A model generated the notes under the pieces. It did not search any database. It saw nothing but the letters and a program-made list of their open reading frames with translations, and was not told where the DNA came from. Positions 51,541 through 59,539 of a stretch of 64,000 bases of DNA are shown piece by piece. The position numbers and the translations under genes are program-made. The stretch is from Myroides sp. NP-2 (GTDB taxonomy: Bacteria > Bacteroidota > Bacteroidia > Flavobacteriales > Flavobacteriaceae), in assembly GCF_014145665.1 (NCBI RefSeq), contig NZ_JACHTD010000001.1:248001-312000 (forward strand), in the 5' to 3' direction. Each line of letters opens with the position of its first letter. Position 1 is the first letter of the stretch.

Positions 51541-54207
51541 CTAAAACTGTTGTCCAAGGATAAAGTGAACCTCCCAACCATTCTTCTCACGCAATCCTGG
51601 AGGTGCGTCAAATCCATATCCAAAGTCAATACCCAATAGACCAAACATCGGCATAATCACACGAACACCTAATCCTGCTGATCGTTTTAAATCAAACGGA
51701 TTGTACTCTTTAAATGAATCGAATGCTGCTCCAGCCTCTGCAAATGACAATACATAAACAGACGCACTTGGTTTTAGTGTAATAGGATAACGTAATTCTA
51801 GGGTGAATTTATTGTATATCGTACCTCCAATTTGTTCACCGTTCTGATTTATTGGTGTCAAAGCTTGATTTTTATACCCTCTTAATTGGATCACTTCACG
51901 TCCATCCAAAGAGAAGTTTGCCAATCCATCTCCACCAACGTAGAAACGCTCAAACGGCACAACCCCGCGGTTGTTGTTGTAGGCACCCATATAACCAAAT
52001 TCCCCAACTGTTCTGAATACTAATTTATCGTAAATTGTCGTATACCAATCCCCTTTGAATTTTAATTTGTAAAATTCTAACCAATTGAATCGTTTTTGAT
52101 CCACTTTACTAGCGTCAGCAGTTGCATCTTGCCAATTGTTTACTGGTTGTCCGGATGCGTTTAAGTAAGTGCCCTCTGGAATAACTAAGCCCGTATTCGG
52201 ATCTACTTGTCCAGGTCTTGATTTGTATTTGTATTCTTGCTGATTCGCAAGATCTTTGTAATCTACATTGTTGAATAAAGAGTATGGAGGAGTGAATTTT
52301 CCACTGATACTAAAGTAAGAACCAAAAGTTGGGAAGTTAGGATCCATTCCGCGGTTATCTCTCTTTAATTCTATTTCGTACGATAAGTTTCTCGAAGAAC
52401 CATCACCGAATGTAAACAATCCCGTGTTGTAGTTTTTCATATCATAGTATTGGAAACTCAACGTATGTGATAAAACGAAGAAATCATCTGGAACGCTTAA
52501 TTGCTTGGCAACCCCTAAGTTAATTGTCGTAATATCAAAACCTCTACTACGGTCAGTTCTTCTGCTGTAGTAGTCGTATAAATTCTGTTTACTGTAGGCA
52601 ATCGTACCAAATAAGTTTACCGGTTTCTTTTTACCTAACCAAGGTTCAGAGAAACTAATACTATACGTTTGGAAGTATGAACTTCCTTGTAATCTCAATG
52701 CCAATGATTGACCATCTCCCATAGGGAATGGGTGGTATGCTTTTTTGTTGAAGATATTGCGCAAAGAGAAGTTGTTGAATGATAATCCCAAGGTTCCGAT
52801 GAAACCTCCTCCACCGTATCCTCCTTGTAATTCAACCTGGCTCGATCCCTTCTCAGCGATTGACCATTCTACATCAACCGTTCCAGCAGCTGGATCTGGA
52901 TTTAAGATATCGGGTACAATAGCTTGGGCATCAAAAATATTTAATTGACCTAGGCGGCGCATTGTTTCCATAACCATGGCTTTACTCCAAATCTCACCTG
53001 GTCTTGTACGCAATGTACGGTGAATCACGTGATCATGGGTGTATTCGTTTCCACGTACGGTAATATTGTTGAAGCGCGCGATAGGTCCTTCAGTAATTCG
53101 AATTTCAAAATCAATTGTATCATTCGCTGTTTTTACCTCTACAGGGGTAATGTTAGAGAATAAATACCCGTTGTTTTGGTACTGATTGGTTAAGTTAAAC
53201 CCGTCTGGATCCGTTTGATCGTTGATTCGTTTGTTCAACAAAACACCGTTGTACACTTCGCCTTTTCCAATACCCAAAATTTGGTTTAATTCCCTATTGG
53301 TATAAACCGTATTTCCAATAAAGCGGATGTCACCAATGTAGTATTTGTTTCCTTCTTCTACATCAATGTTAATCGCCATGCGATTCGTTTTTGGATCGTA
53401 TGCCGTAGTATCTGCTATAACACGTGCATCGCGGTATCCTTTTTCTTTGTACTTGTCTACTAAACGACCCAAATCTTCTTCGTACTTCGTTTGGATAAAT
53501 TTAGAAGGTTTGAAGATTCGCAAAGGATTAAAAGGGCTGCGTTTTTTCGTGTCTTTTAATGCTTTGCGCAATTGTTTGTCGGTTAATTGTTCATTTCCTT
53601 CAAATACAATGTCGGAAATACGAACTTTTTTACCGCGATCAATCCCAACGATTAAATCCACGTAACGACCTGTTGAATCAGTCGGTACTGTATTTAAAGT
53701 TACTTTGGTGTTGTAATATCCGTCTTTTTTATACTTGTTTAAAAGGTAGTATTTAGTTGTAGAAAGCAAGTTCTCATTGACAATTTTTCCCTTTGTCAAT
53801 TTAGCTTCTTTAATTACCGTTTCTGATTTGGCCTTTTTGTATCCTTTTACTTTAGCTGCACTTAAACGAGGTAATTCGTTTAAAGACAATTCTAAGTTAA
53901 TCGTATCATTAACAACCGATGTTTCGTATATGTTGATATCTTTAAAAAAACCAAGTTTCCATAGTTTTTTCAATGCATCACTTATCTCTTCTCCAGGAAC
54001 AGAAATTTTTTGTCCTTTACTTAAACCTGTAAAAGTAACAACTGTTTGGGGGTTGTAATTGATTTTACCGGTAACTTTTATATCTCCTAAAATGTATGTT
54101 TTAGGGGTTTCTAAAGTAGGAATATAGTCCCCTTGTTGTGCGTGAGCACTACTACAAATTAGACCTGCAATAAACAGGGCAAAAAGTGAGATGCCTTTTT
54201 GAAACAT
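51541..54207 (-). CDS. bamA: Outer membrane protein assembly factor BamA
   Basis: Central beta-barrel insertase of the BAM complex, 888 aa. Signal peptide at 1-24 (ending AHAQ), then POTRA domains in series to about residue 440 (for example ILGDIKVTGKINYN, VRISDIVFEGNEQLTD, YYIGDIRFIGNTVYT, RFNNITVRGNEYTHD) and a 16-stranded-type barrel ending VHFILGQQF with a terminal phenylalanine. Essential in Gram-negatives, it also serves insertion of SprA and SprF. It lies between uppS (11 nt upstream) and the long OmpH gene in one transcript. Confidence 0.96.
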   Translation of the reverse strand: MFQKGISLFALFIAGLICSSAHAQQGDYIPTLETPKTYILGDIKVTGKINYNPQTVVTFTGLSKGQKISVPGEEISDALKKLWKLGFFKDINIYETSVVNDTINLELSLNELPRLSAAKVKGYKKAKSETVIKEAKLTKGKIVNENLLSTTKYYLLNKYKKDGYYNTKVTLNTVPTDSTGRYVDLIVGIDRGKKVRISDIVFEGNEQLTDKQLRKALKDTKKRSPFNPLRIFKPSKFIQTKYEEDLGRLVDKYKEKGYRDARVIADTTAYDPKTNRMAINIDVEEGNKYYIGDIRFIGNTVYTNRELNQILGIGKGEVYNGVLLNKRINDQTDPDGFNLTNQYQNNGYLFSNITPVEVKTANDTIDFEIRITEGPIARFNNITVRGNEYTHDHVIHRTLRTRPGEIWSKAMVMETMRRLGQLNIFDAQAIVPDILNPDPAAGTVDVEWSIAEKGSSQVELQGGYGGGGFIGTLGLSFNNFSLRNIFNKKAYHPFPMGDGQSLALRLQGSSYFQTYSISFSEPWLGKKKPVNLFGTIAYSKQNLYDYYSRRTDRSRGFDITTINLGVAKQLSVPDDFFVLSHTLSFQYYDMKNYNTGLFTFGDGSSRNLSYEIELKRDNRGMDPNFPTFGSYFSISGKFTPPYSLFNNVDYKDLANQQEYKYKSRPGQVDPNTGLVIPEGTYLNASGQPVNNWQDATADASKVDQKRFNWLEFYKLKFKGDWYTTIYDKLVFRTVGEFGYMGAYNNNRGVVPFERFYVGGDGLANFSLDGREVIQLRGYKNQALTPINQNGEQIGGTIYNKFTLELRYPITLKPSASVYVLSFAEAGAAFDSFKEYNPFDLKRSAGLGVRVIMPMFGLLGIDFGYGFDAPPGLREKNGWEVHFILGQQF

Positions 54208-54218
54208 TATTTTCGTTT

Positions 54219-54959
54219 TTATTTAATTTGTTCACTAGTTTTTCCATATCTTCTCTCTCTTTGTTGATACGACAGTATCGATCGATAGAGTTCTTCTTCA
54301 GAGAAGTCTGGCCATAATACCTCCGTAAAGTACAATTCAGCATAAGCGATTTGCCAGAGCAAGAAATTGCTAATTCTCTGTTCCCCGCTGGTGCGAATTA
54401 ACAAATCAACATCAGGCATATTATGCGTGTAAAGATGCTCATTAATAATTGATTCGTCAATATTGTCTTCTGAAATTATATTATTTTTAACTTTAATAGA
54501 AATTTCCTTAATTGCGTGTATTATTTCTGCTCTAGCGCCATAACTTAGTGCTAAAGTTACAGTCATCCTTTTGTTTTCTTTCGTTTTGTCAATTGTTGTT
54601 GCCAAATTTTGACGTACTTTTTCTGGAAGTAACTCAAGATTTCCAATTGCGTTTAAGGCAATTTGGTTTTCCATAAAGGTAGGGAGTTCTTTAGCAAGTG
54701 ATTTTACAAGCAATTCCATCAGTTTATCTACTTCAAATTTAGGTCTGTTCCAATTTTCAGTAGAAAAAGCGTAGAGTGTCAAGTATTCAATGCCTATTTC
54801 TCTGCATTTTGTAAGGGTGGTTCTCAGGGATTTAACGCCATTTTCATGCCCGATTGTTCTGAGGAATCCACGTTGTTTTGCCCATCTACCATTGCCATCC
54901 ATTATAATTGCAATATGCTTTGGTAGATTGCTCATGTTTATTTGTTCTTTCAATTTCAT
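54219..54959 (-). CDS. uppS: Undecaprenyl diphosphate synthase (isoprenyl transferase)
   Basis: Cis-prenyltransferase making the C55 lipid carrier for peptidoglycan and other envelope polymers. 246 aa from the ATG at 54959; a second ATG eight codons on (54935) is also plausible. The catalytic Asp21 is in IIMDGNGRWAKQ, and the C-terminal DLLIRTSGEQRISNFLLWQ (about 186-204) is the diphosphate-binding signature. Its start abuts the DUF6089 stop, suggesting translational coupling. It is upstream of bamA in the same operon. Confidence 0.96.
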   Translation of the reverse strand: MKLKEQINMSNLPKHIAIIMDGNGRWAKQRGFLRTIGHENGVKSLRTTLTKCREIGIEYLTLYAFSTENWNRPKFEVDKLMELLVKSLAKELPTFMENQIALNAIGNLELLPEKVRQNLATTIDKTKENKRMTVTLALSYGARAEIIHAIKEISIKVKNNIISEDNIDESIINEHLYTHNMPDVDLLIRTSGEQRISNFLLWQIAYAELYFTEVLWPDFSEEELYRSILSYQQRERRYGKTSEQIK

Positions 54960-55640
54960 TTAATCTGCGCAATAACAAGGATTATGTCCAAAAGTATAAC
55001 TTATTGTAATTCCAGAGTAGAAAAACCAATCATTTCCGTTCTTTCCAAATCGAAAGTTTTCCAATTTTGATTCAGCAGGGTAACTCCCATCTAGATTATT
55101 TGTAAAACTATACGTAGCGGTAACTTCTGCATTAATATTAATTTGAGGATGAACCCTGATTTTCATTCCTGCTGCAAAGGGGATAGCCCCTGTATATTTT
55201 TTGTCTCCTTTAGAGAGCCTTGATCCTCTATAGTATAAATCCGTATAGCGAACACCTGATATTCCAGCAAACAAATAAGGGGTCATGGCAAAATTCTCTT
55301 GGTGTAAGTCGAACTCAAAAAAATTAAATTCAATCCCCAAGCTCAATTGCTGAATGGTGTTGTCAAAACGTAACCCCCTTGCTTTTCGGCTTTCACTTGA
55401 AGCATCAGCGTCATTGCCAACCAACTTTTGTTGACTGAAACTCACGCGATAGGAATGCCTCGGGCTTTTATTCCATCTGTAAAAAACGTTATAGCCTAGG
55501 TTCTTTGGGTTAATAAACTGAGTGGAACCAATGTCGCCCACATAGTTTGTGCCACCTAAACCGAAGCCCACTTCATGAATCTGAGCGTGTGCTAAAGGCA
55601 TGCTAAGCAGTATGATAAATGTAAGTAAAGCCTTTTTCAT
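54960..55640 (-). CDS. DUF6089-family outer membrane beta-barrel protein
   Basis: Predicted outer-membrane or envelope protein of 226 aa from the ATG at 55640, starting MKKALLTFIILLSMPLAHAQ, a clean signal peptide. A further upstream ATG at 55658 is disfavoured as it overlaps the -7 box at 55658-55665. The body is beta-rich with alternating hydrophobic strands and conserved GLGGTNYVGDIG and NLGYNVFYRWN segments typical of DUF6089; the C-terminus (SYTFGHNPCYCAD) carries two cysteines. Function unknown. It opens the uppS-bamA-ompH transcript. Confidence 0.85.
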   Translation of the reverse strand: MKKALLTFIILLSMPLAHAQIHEVGFGLGGTNYVGDIGSTQFINPKNLGYNVFYRWNKSPRHSYRVSFSQQKLVGNDADASSESRKARGLRFDNTIQQLSLGIEFNFFEFDLHQENFAMTPYLFAGISGVRYTDLYYRGSRLSKGDKKYTGAIPFAAGMKIRVHPQININAEVTATYSFTNNLDGSYPAESKLENFRFGKNGNDWFFYSGITISYTFGHNPCYCAD

Positions 55641-55657
55641 TTTGTTAAAATAATTCA

Positions 55658-55665
55658 CAAATATA
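55658..55665 (-). promoter_or_regulatory. -7 promoter box for DUF6089-uppS-bamA-ompH
   Basis: Minus-strand TATATTTG, exact TAnnTTTG match, 17 nt before the ATG at 55640. It sits 17 nt from a nested palindrome. Confidence 0.45.
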
Positions 55666-55681
55666 ATAATAATGCCTTCTC

Positions 55682-55725
55682 TTTGTTTGAAAAATAATAA
55701 TTTGTTCTAAACAAATTCAAACAAA
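55682..55725. promoter_or_regulatory. Nested palindrome, possible operator upstream of the DUF6089-bamA operon
   Basis: Outer arms TTTGTTTGA / TCAAACAAA (55682-55690 and 55717-55725, 9/9) and inner arms AATTTGTT / AACAAATT (55699-55706 and 55710-55717, 8/8). It covers the -33 region of the -7 box at 55658-55665. Confidence 0.5.
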
Positions 55726-55776
55726 TATGAGTGATAAAAAATAAATGTAATAAAAAAAAGAATGCCTCCCGTTTTT

Positions 55777-56661
55777 TTAATTGCGTTTATCCTCTCCCCA
55801 AAGTAGCTTATTTCGCAACGTTTTGATAAAACTTTGTTGTGGGAATTCCACCAAATTAATGGTAAATGGCGCTTTGGTAATCGTTACTTCTGTTTCGTTG
55901 TTCACCGCTTGTGTATTGCTGTCAACCGATAATAAAAACTGACTTTCTCTAGCGTTTACTTTTAGTTTGATTGTTAGATTGTCGCGTATCACTAATGGTC
56001 TTACATTGAGATTATGGGGAGCCAAAGGCGTTAGCACAAAACACCCCGTCTCTGGTTCAATTATCGGACCACCACAGCTCAAAGAATATCCCGTAGAACC
56101 CGAAGGGGTCGAGATAATCAATCCATCCGCCCAATAGGTGGCTAAATATTCGTTGTCTAAATACGTTTCTACTGTGATCATTGATGTCGTGTTCTTTCTA
56201 GAAACCGTAATGTCATTCAGCGCAAAATTGATGTCGAAATTCGAATTTGACGCCGGATCACAAGCAATGTTAAGCAAGGCTCTGCGCGATAATTTGTACG
56301 TGTGCGTAAACAAATGAGGTAAATGCTCCTCGATGTTGTCTTCCTGAACATTAGCCAAGAACCCCAAACGACCCGCATTAATCCCCACGATGGGAATATT
56401 TTTGTCTTTGACGAAATTTGCAGCGCGTAACATAGTACCATCTCCACCAATACTGATGAAAAAATTGACGTCTAACGGTAATTCATTCGCCTCGCCGAAC
56501 GTCTGGTAAGTCGTTGGCAAAATGTTTTTTTCGTTTAAGAGATCATAAAAATTACGCTCAAAAATAATAGTTGGCGCATACGCTTCGAAAACGTTTAAAA
56601 GACGATGAACGATTTGTTGTACTATTGTTTTATTGGTTTGCCCGTAAATTGCAAATTTCAT
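55777..56661 (-). CDS. nadK: NAD kinase
   Basis: Phosphorylates NAD to NADP. The 294-aa protein has the GGDGT motif at 72-76 (FISIGGDGTMLRAA), the NAD-binding ALNDITVSRKNT stretch, and STPSGSTGYSLSCGGPI, all diagnostic. It begins one base after the stop of the CBS-domain gene, so the two are coupled. The C-terminus is complete. It is followed by the palindrome-bearing gap before DUF6089. Confidence 0.96.
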   Translation of the reverse strand: MKFAIYGQTNKTIVQQIVHRLLNVFEAYAPTIIFERNFYDLLNEKNILPTTYQTFGEANELPLDVNFFISIGGDGTMLRAANFVKDKNIPIVGINAGRLGFLANVQEDNIEEHLPHLFTHTYKLSRRALLNIACDPASNSNFDINFALNDITVSRKNTTSMITVETYLDNEYLATYWADGLIISTPSGSTGYSLSCGGPIIEPETGCFVLTPLAPHNLNVRPLVIRDNLTIKLKVNARESQFLLSVDSNTQAVNNETEVTITKAPFTINLVEFPQQSFIKTLRNKLLWGEDKRN

Positions 56662-56662
56662 G

Positions 56663-57322
56663 CTATATGTTTAAAAATTTGTTTAGATAATTAGAGTGAT
56701 CCATGAGTTTGTTTTGATGCAAATCTTCGTCGTGTTGAGAGATTATCGTAAAATCAAAACGTCGTAAGTCATAAATAATTGTCTCTATGTTTTTTTGTGT
56801 CAAGCGCAAAAGAAGTTGGGTTTTGTTTTCGTGCGTACTCAAAACAAGGATGCCCAATAGTTTATTGTTATTGCTTTCGACGATTTGCGTAATGTTGGCA
56901 AAGCTGCAAGCAACGGTATTCGTCTCGATGATTACTGTAGTGCCGGTTTCCGTCAAAAAAGTGCTTTCTTGCAAATAAACCATCAAAGCCGCTTTGGGCA
57001 ACTGCCCTAGTAGGTGTTGATCTTCGTCTACAACAGGTAGTAGATTACATTTGTTTTGAATAAAAGTGTCTGCAATTTTAGCTAAACCATCCGTCGTCTT
57101 GACAAAGAAGGGTTCTGCCTGATAAAGTAGCGTTGCTAGGGTTTGAGCTTCATCAGCGTCATAGAGCAACGCAGACGCAAGATTGCCCATCCACCGTTGG
57201 TCTGCATCAACAATGGGAAGATGAGAATAATCCTGCTCGTCCAAAAAGGCAATAACCTCCGCCACCTCGGTTGAAGGGGTGAAGGCAGGTAGGTGAAGTA
57301 GTAAACTGTCTATCGTTGTCAA
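56663..57322 (-). CDS. Two-CBS-domain protein
   Basis: Small cytoplasmic protein (219 aa) consisting of a CBS pair (about 1-125, with YSHLPIVDADQRWMG and NLLPVVDEDQHLLG) and a C-terminal ACT-like or alpha/beta extension (about 130-219). CBS pairs bind adenine nucleotides and often regulate the neighbouring enzyme. Position one base before nadK, an enzyme of adenine-dinucleotide metabolism, invites the idea that it senses a nucleotide for nadK, but that is inference. It diverges from pdxJ across 94 nt. Confidence 0.88.
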   Translation of the reverse strand: MTTIDSLLLHLPAFTPSTEVAEVIAFLDEQDYSHLPIVDADQRWMGNLASALLYDADEAQTLATLLYQAEPFFVKTTDGLAKIADTFIQNKCNLLPVVDEDQHLLGQLPKAALMVYLQESTFLTETGTTVIIETNTVACSFANITQIVESNNNKLLGILVLSTHENKTQLLLRLTQKNIETIIYDLRRFDFTIISQHDEDLHQNKLMDHSNYLNKFLNI

Positions 57323-57390
57323 AATCGCTTCAATTGAATTGTGACTGCAAAATAATTAAAAATAAACCAATAAGCCTTAATTATACTTTG

Positions 57391-57398
57391 TATTTTTG
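57391..57398 (+). promoter_or_regulatory. -7 promoter box for pdxJ
   Basis: TATTTTTG, exact TAnnTTTG match, 18 nt before the ATG at 57417. An upstream in-frame TTG at 57396 lies inside this box. Confidence 0.45.
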
Positions 57399-57416
57399 TT
57401 TTTTAATATCTTAATT

Positions 57417-58130
57417 ATGACAAAGCTATCTGTAAATATCAATAAAATTGCTACCTTAAGGAATTCAAGAGGAGGTAATGTACCTAATTTAATAAAAGTA
57501 GCTGAAGATGTTCAAAAATTTGGAGCAGCAGGGGTAACGATTCACCCTCGTCCAGATGAACGACATATTCGCTATCAAGATGCCAGAGATTTAGTGCAGG
57601 TTGTGTATACAGAATACAATATTGAAGGGAATCCGATGGATAACTTTTTAAAATTAGTTTTTGAATGCAAACCTACGCAAGTGACTTTAGTGCCTGATGC
57701 TGTGGATGCGTTGACTTCTAATGCAGGATGGAATACTGTGAAACACAAAGATTTCTTGACTGAAGTAATTCAAGAGTGTAAAATACAAGGAATTCGCACC
57801 TCTATTTTTGTAGATCCCGTGCTGGAGATGATCGAAGGAGCAAAAATTGTCGGTACAGATCGCATAGAGTTGTACACGGAAGAATTTGCTACGCAATATG
57901 GATTGGGAAATGAAAAGGGCATTGAACCTTATATTCGCGCAGCTGAATTGGCTGTAGCCTTAGATTTGGGAATTAATGCAGGGCACGATTTGAGTTTGGA
58001 CAATATCGCTTTTTTCAAGGCGAATATACCCAATTTACTAGAAGTGTCTATTGGACATGCACTCATCGCTGAATCGCTGTATTTAGGATTAGAAAATGTA
58101 GTTAATATGTATATTCAAAAATTGAGTTAA
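57417..58130 (+). CDS. pdxJ: Pyridoxine 5'-phosphate synthase
   Basis: Condenses 1-deoxyxylulose 5-phosphate with aminoacetone phosphate to form pyridoxine phosphate (vitamin B6). The chosen ATG at 57417 gives 237 aa, beginning MTKLSVNINKIATLRNSRGG, the usual PdxJ start; the TTG at 57396 within the -7 box is rejected. Signatures include GAAGVTIHPRPDERHIR and LVPD, then the C-terminal EVSIGHALIAESLYLGL. The stop codon overlaps the next ATG by one base (TAATG). Confidence 0.96.
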   Translation: MTKLSVNINKIATLRNSRGGNVPNLIKVAEDVQKFGAAGVTIHPRPDERHIRYQDARDLVQVVYTEYNIEGNPMDNFLKLVFECKPTQVTLVPDAVDALTSNAGWNTVKHKDFLTEVIQECKIQGIRTSIFVDPVLEMIEGAKIVGTDRIELYTEEFATQYGLGNEKGIEPYIRAAELAVALDLGINAGHDLSLDNIAFFKANIPNLLEVSIGHALIAESLYLGLENVVNMYIQKLS

Positions 58131-58903
58131 TGGAGGAGATTTTATATTCAAAAATTGAAGGAGAAGGCGGTAAGCCGATGATTGTCTTGCACGGTTATTT
58201 CGGTATGTCAGACAACTGGAATACTTTCGGTAAGCAAATGGTAGAAAAGGGGTATGAAATGCATTTGCTGGATTTGAGAAATCACGGGCGAAGTTTTCAC
58301 TCCGACGCTTGGTCTTATGAAGTAATGGTTCAAGATGTCATTCGCTATATGGATCATTACAATATCACAGAAGCAATTGTCTTAGGACATTCTATGGGAG
58401 GGAAAGTTGCCATGCATTTGGCCACAAAATTTCCCAATCGCGTAGAAAAGTTGATAGTGGCAGATATTGCGCCTCGCGCTTATGCACCTCATCATCAAGA
58501 TATCCTAGAAGCGTTGAATGCTGTGGATTTCTCTCAAAAACCTTCGAGAAAAGAAGTCGATGATCGCATTAGTACCTATATTAACGATGTTGGAACTAAA
58601 CAGTTTTTGTTGAAAAGCTTGTACTGGAAAGAACCAGATCAATTGGCATTCCGCTTTAATTTGGAGGTGTTTAACAAAGACGAACAAGTCGTTGGAGAAG
58701 GGATAGCCGAAGATGCACGCTATGACAAACCAACATTGTTTATTCGTGGAGGAGCGTCAAAGTATATTCAAGAAAAAGACGAAGCGAGTATTGCACTACA
58801 CTTCCCACAGGCTGTTATTGATACAATCCCCAATGCAGGACATTGGTTGCATGCGGAAAACCCCAAATTGTTTTTCGAGAAAGTTTTGGACTTTCTCTCT
58901 TAA
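58130..58903 (+). CDS. Alpha/beta-fold hydrolase
   Basis: Esterase/lipase-like hydrolase of 257 aa. The nucleophile elbow GHSMGG places Ser88; the oxyanion strand is MIVLHGYFGMSDNW near residues 18-31; the catalytic His is in IPNAGHWLHAENP near residue 239 and the Asp probably within NKDEQ..., near residue 190-215. It resembles YbfF-type acyl-CoA or ester hydrolases, but the substrate is not determinable. Translation is coupled to pdxJ through a one-base overlap. It is followed by the long gene-free interval. Confidence 0.88.
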   Translation: MEEILYSKIEGEGGKPMIVLHGYFGMSDNWNTFGKQMVEKGYEMHLLDLRNHGRSFHSDAWSYEVMVQDVIRYMDHYNITEAIVLGHSMGGKVAMHLATKFPNRVEKLIVADIAPRAYAPHHQDILEALNAVDFSQKPSRKEVDDRISTYINDVGTKQFLLKSLYWKEPDQLAFRFNLEVFNKDEQVVGEGIAEDARYDKPTLFIRGGASKYIQEKDEASIALHFPQAVIDTIPNAGHWLHAENPKLFFEKVLDFLS

Positions 58904-58935
58904 CTTGCTCAAGGAACAATAGCGATAAAAGTACA

Positions 58936-58980
58936 ACCATACAAAGAGGGTGTCCCAAAAGGACACCCTCTTTGTATGGT
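58936..58980. repeat. Perfect 20-bp inverted repeat (hairpin) after the hydrolase gene
   Basis: Arms at 58936-58955 and 58961-58980 are exact complements, with a CAAAA loop. The core reads AAAGAGGGTGTCC / GGACACCCTCTTT. There is no T-run directly after it, so it is a poor classical terminator; transposon-end or interspersed-repeat origin is as likely. Confidence 0.7.
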
Positions 58981-58999
58981 ATAAAACGCAACTTTTTCT
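58962..58999 (+). repeat. Left copy of an imperfect direct repeat
   Basis: Runs from GACACCCTCTTTGTATGG through TATAAAACGCAACTTTTT; about 33 of 38 positions match the copy at 59540-59579 with one 2-nt gap. The two copies lie at the left and right ends of the suspected element. Confidence 0.6.
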
Positions 59000-59037
59000 T
59001 TGATTAATTCTTCTTGCAAGTAAAACGAATGTTAGAC

Positions 59038-59092
59038 TCCGATCGCGCGGATTTGGCAATCCATGCTTTTAGCTATTCCGACAGCGCGGATT
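59038..59092 (+). repeat. Direct repeat pair TCCGATCGCGCGGATT / TCCGACAGCGCGGATT
   Basis: Copies at 59038-59053 and 59077-59092 differ at three positions. The first has an inverted 13-bp match (CCGATCGCGCGGA) at 59469-59481, 417 bp away. Confidence 0.55.
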
Positions 59093-59291
59093 ACTATTTT
59101 TTTACAATCGTTTTGTTCTATTCAGGTTCTGCACGAATACGCTACAAAACTATATCAGTAGGAATTAACCTGAATGACCGCCTTCCGTGTTTTTCCATTA
59201 TTTGTAAAAAAAAAGCACAAATGGGTTTGTTTTTCCTTCTATATACAAGACAAACAGTTGTTATTCAGTTGTTTATTTGGTTTTGTTTTGC

Positions 59292-59381
59292 TTTTGTTCG
59301 GGTCTTCTTCGGTAAACCTTTGTATTTACGGGGGTTTAACCCCGATTTACCGAAGCTGACTCGAACATGACTCGAACAAAA
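59292..59381. repeat. Triply nested palindrome
   Basis: Outer arms TTTTGTTCG / CGAACAAAA (59292-59300, 59373-59381), middle arms CTTCGGTAAA / TTTACCGAAG (59307-59316, 59346-59355), inner GGGGTTTAACCCC (59331-59343). All arms are perfect. It could be a structured RNA or a cruciform-forming repeat. Confidence 0.6.
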
Positions 59382-59456
59382 CCCAACCCGTTACCGATGT
59401 ACTGCAAGAAACTAAACACTTCTTTTTCGTCTAAATCATGGAAAAACAATAATCTG

Positions 59457-59483
59457 CCCGATCGGGAGTCCGCGCGATCGGGA
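59457..59483. repeat. GC-rich palindrome CCCGATCGGG with adjacent GTCCGCGCGATCGGGA
   Basis: A 10-bp palindrome at 59457-59466, then 59468-59483 whose core is the reverse complement of 59039-59051. Forms part of the suspected element. Confidence 0.55.
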
Positions 59484-59539
59484 CAAACAATAAAAAACCC
59501 CGTCTAAAAAAGGTGGGATTTTGTCTTTTAAGCTTTTAA

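Noticed and set aside
55641..55658. Upstream ATG for DUF6089 at 55658
   Set aside because: Overlaps the -7 box, and the downstream ATG begins a clean signal peptide.
59325..59345. GTTTAAC core reminiscent of an integron attC site
   Set aside because: The core is at the palindrome centre, not at the two ends as in attC, and no integrase or cassette genes are seen.
59014..59370. A 118-codon open frame in the gene-free interval
   Set aside because: It is built over the palindromes and repeats, has no recognisable domain, and lacks promoter or family resemblance; probably a chance frame in repeat DNA.
59340..59385. tRNA-like T-loop (GTTCGAGTC on the minus strand, twice)
   Set aside because: No acceptor, D or anticodon stem can be assembled around it, and the sequence is fully explained by nested palindromes.
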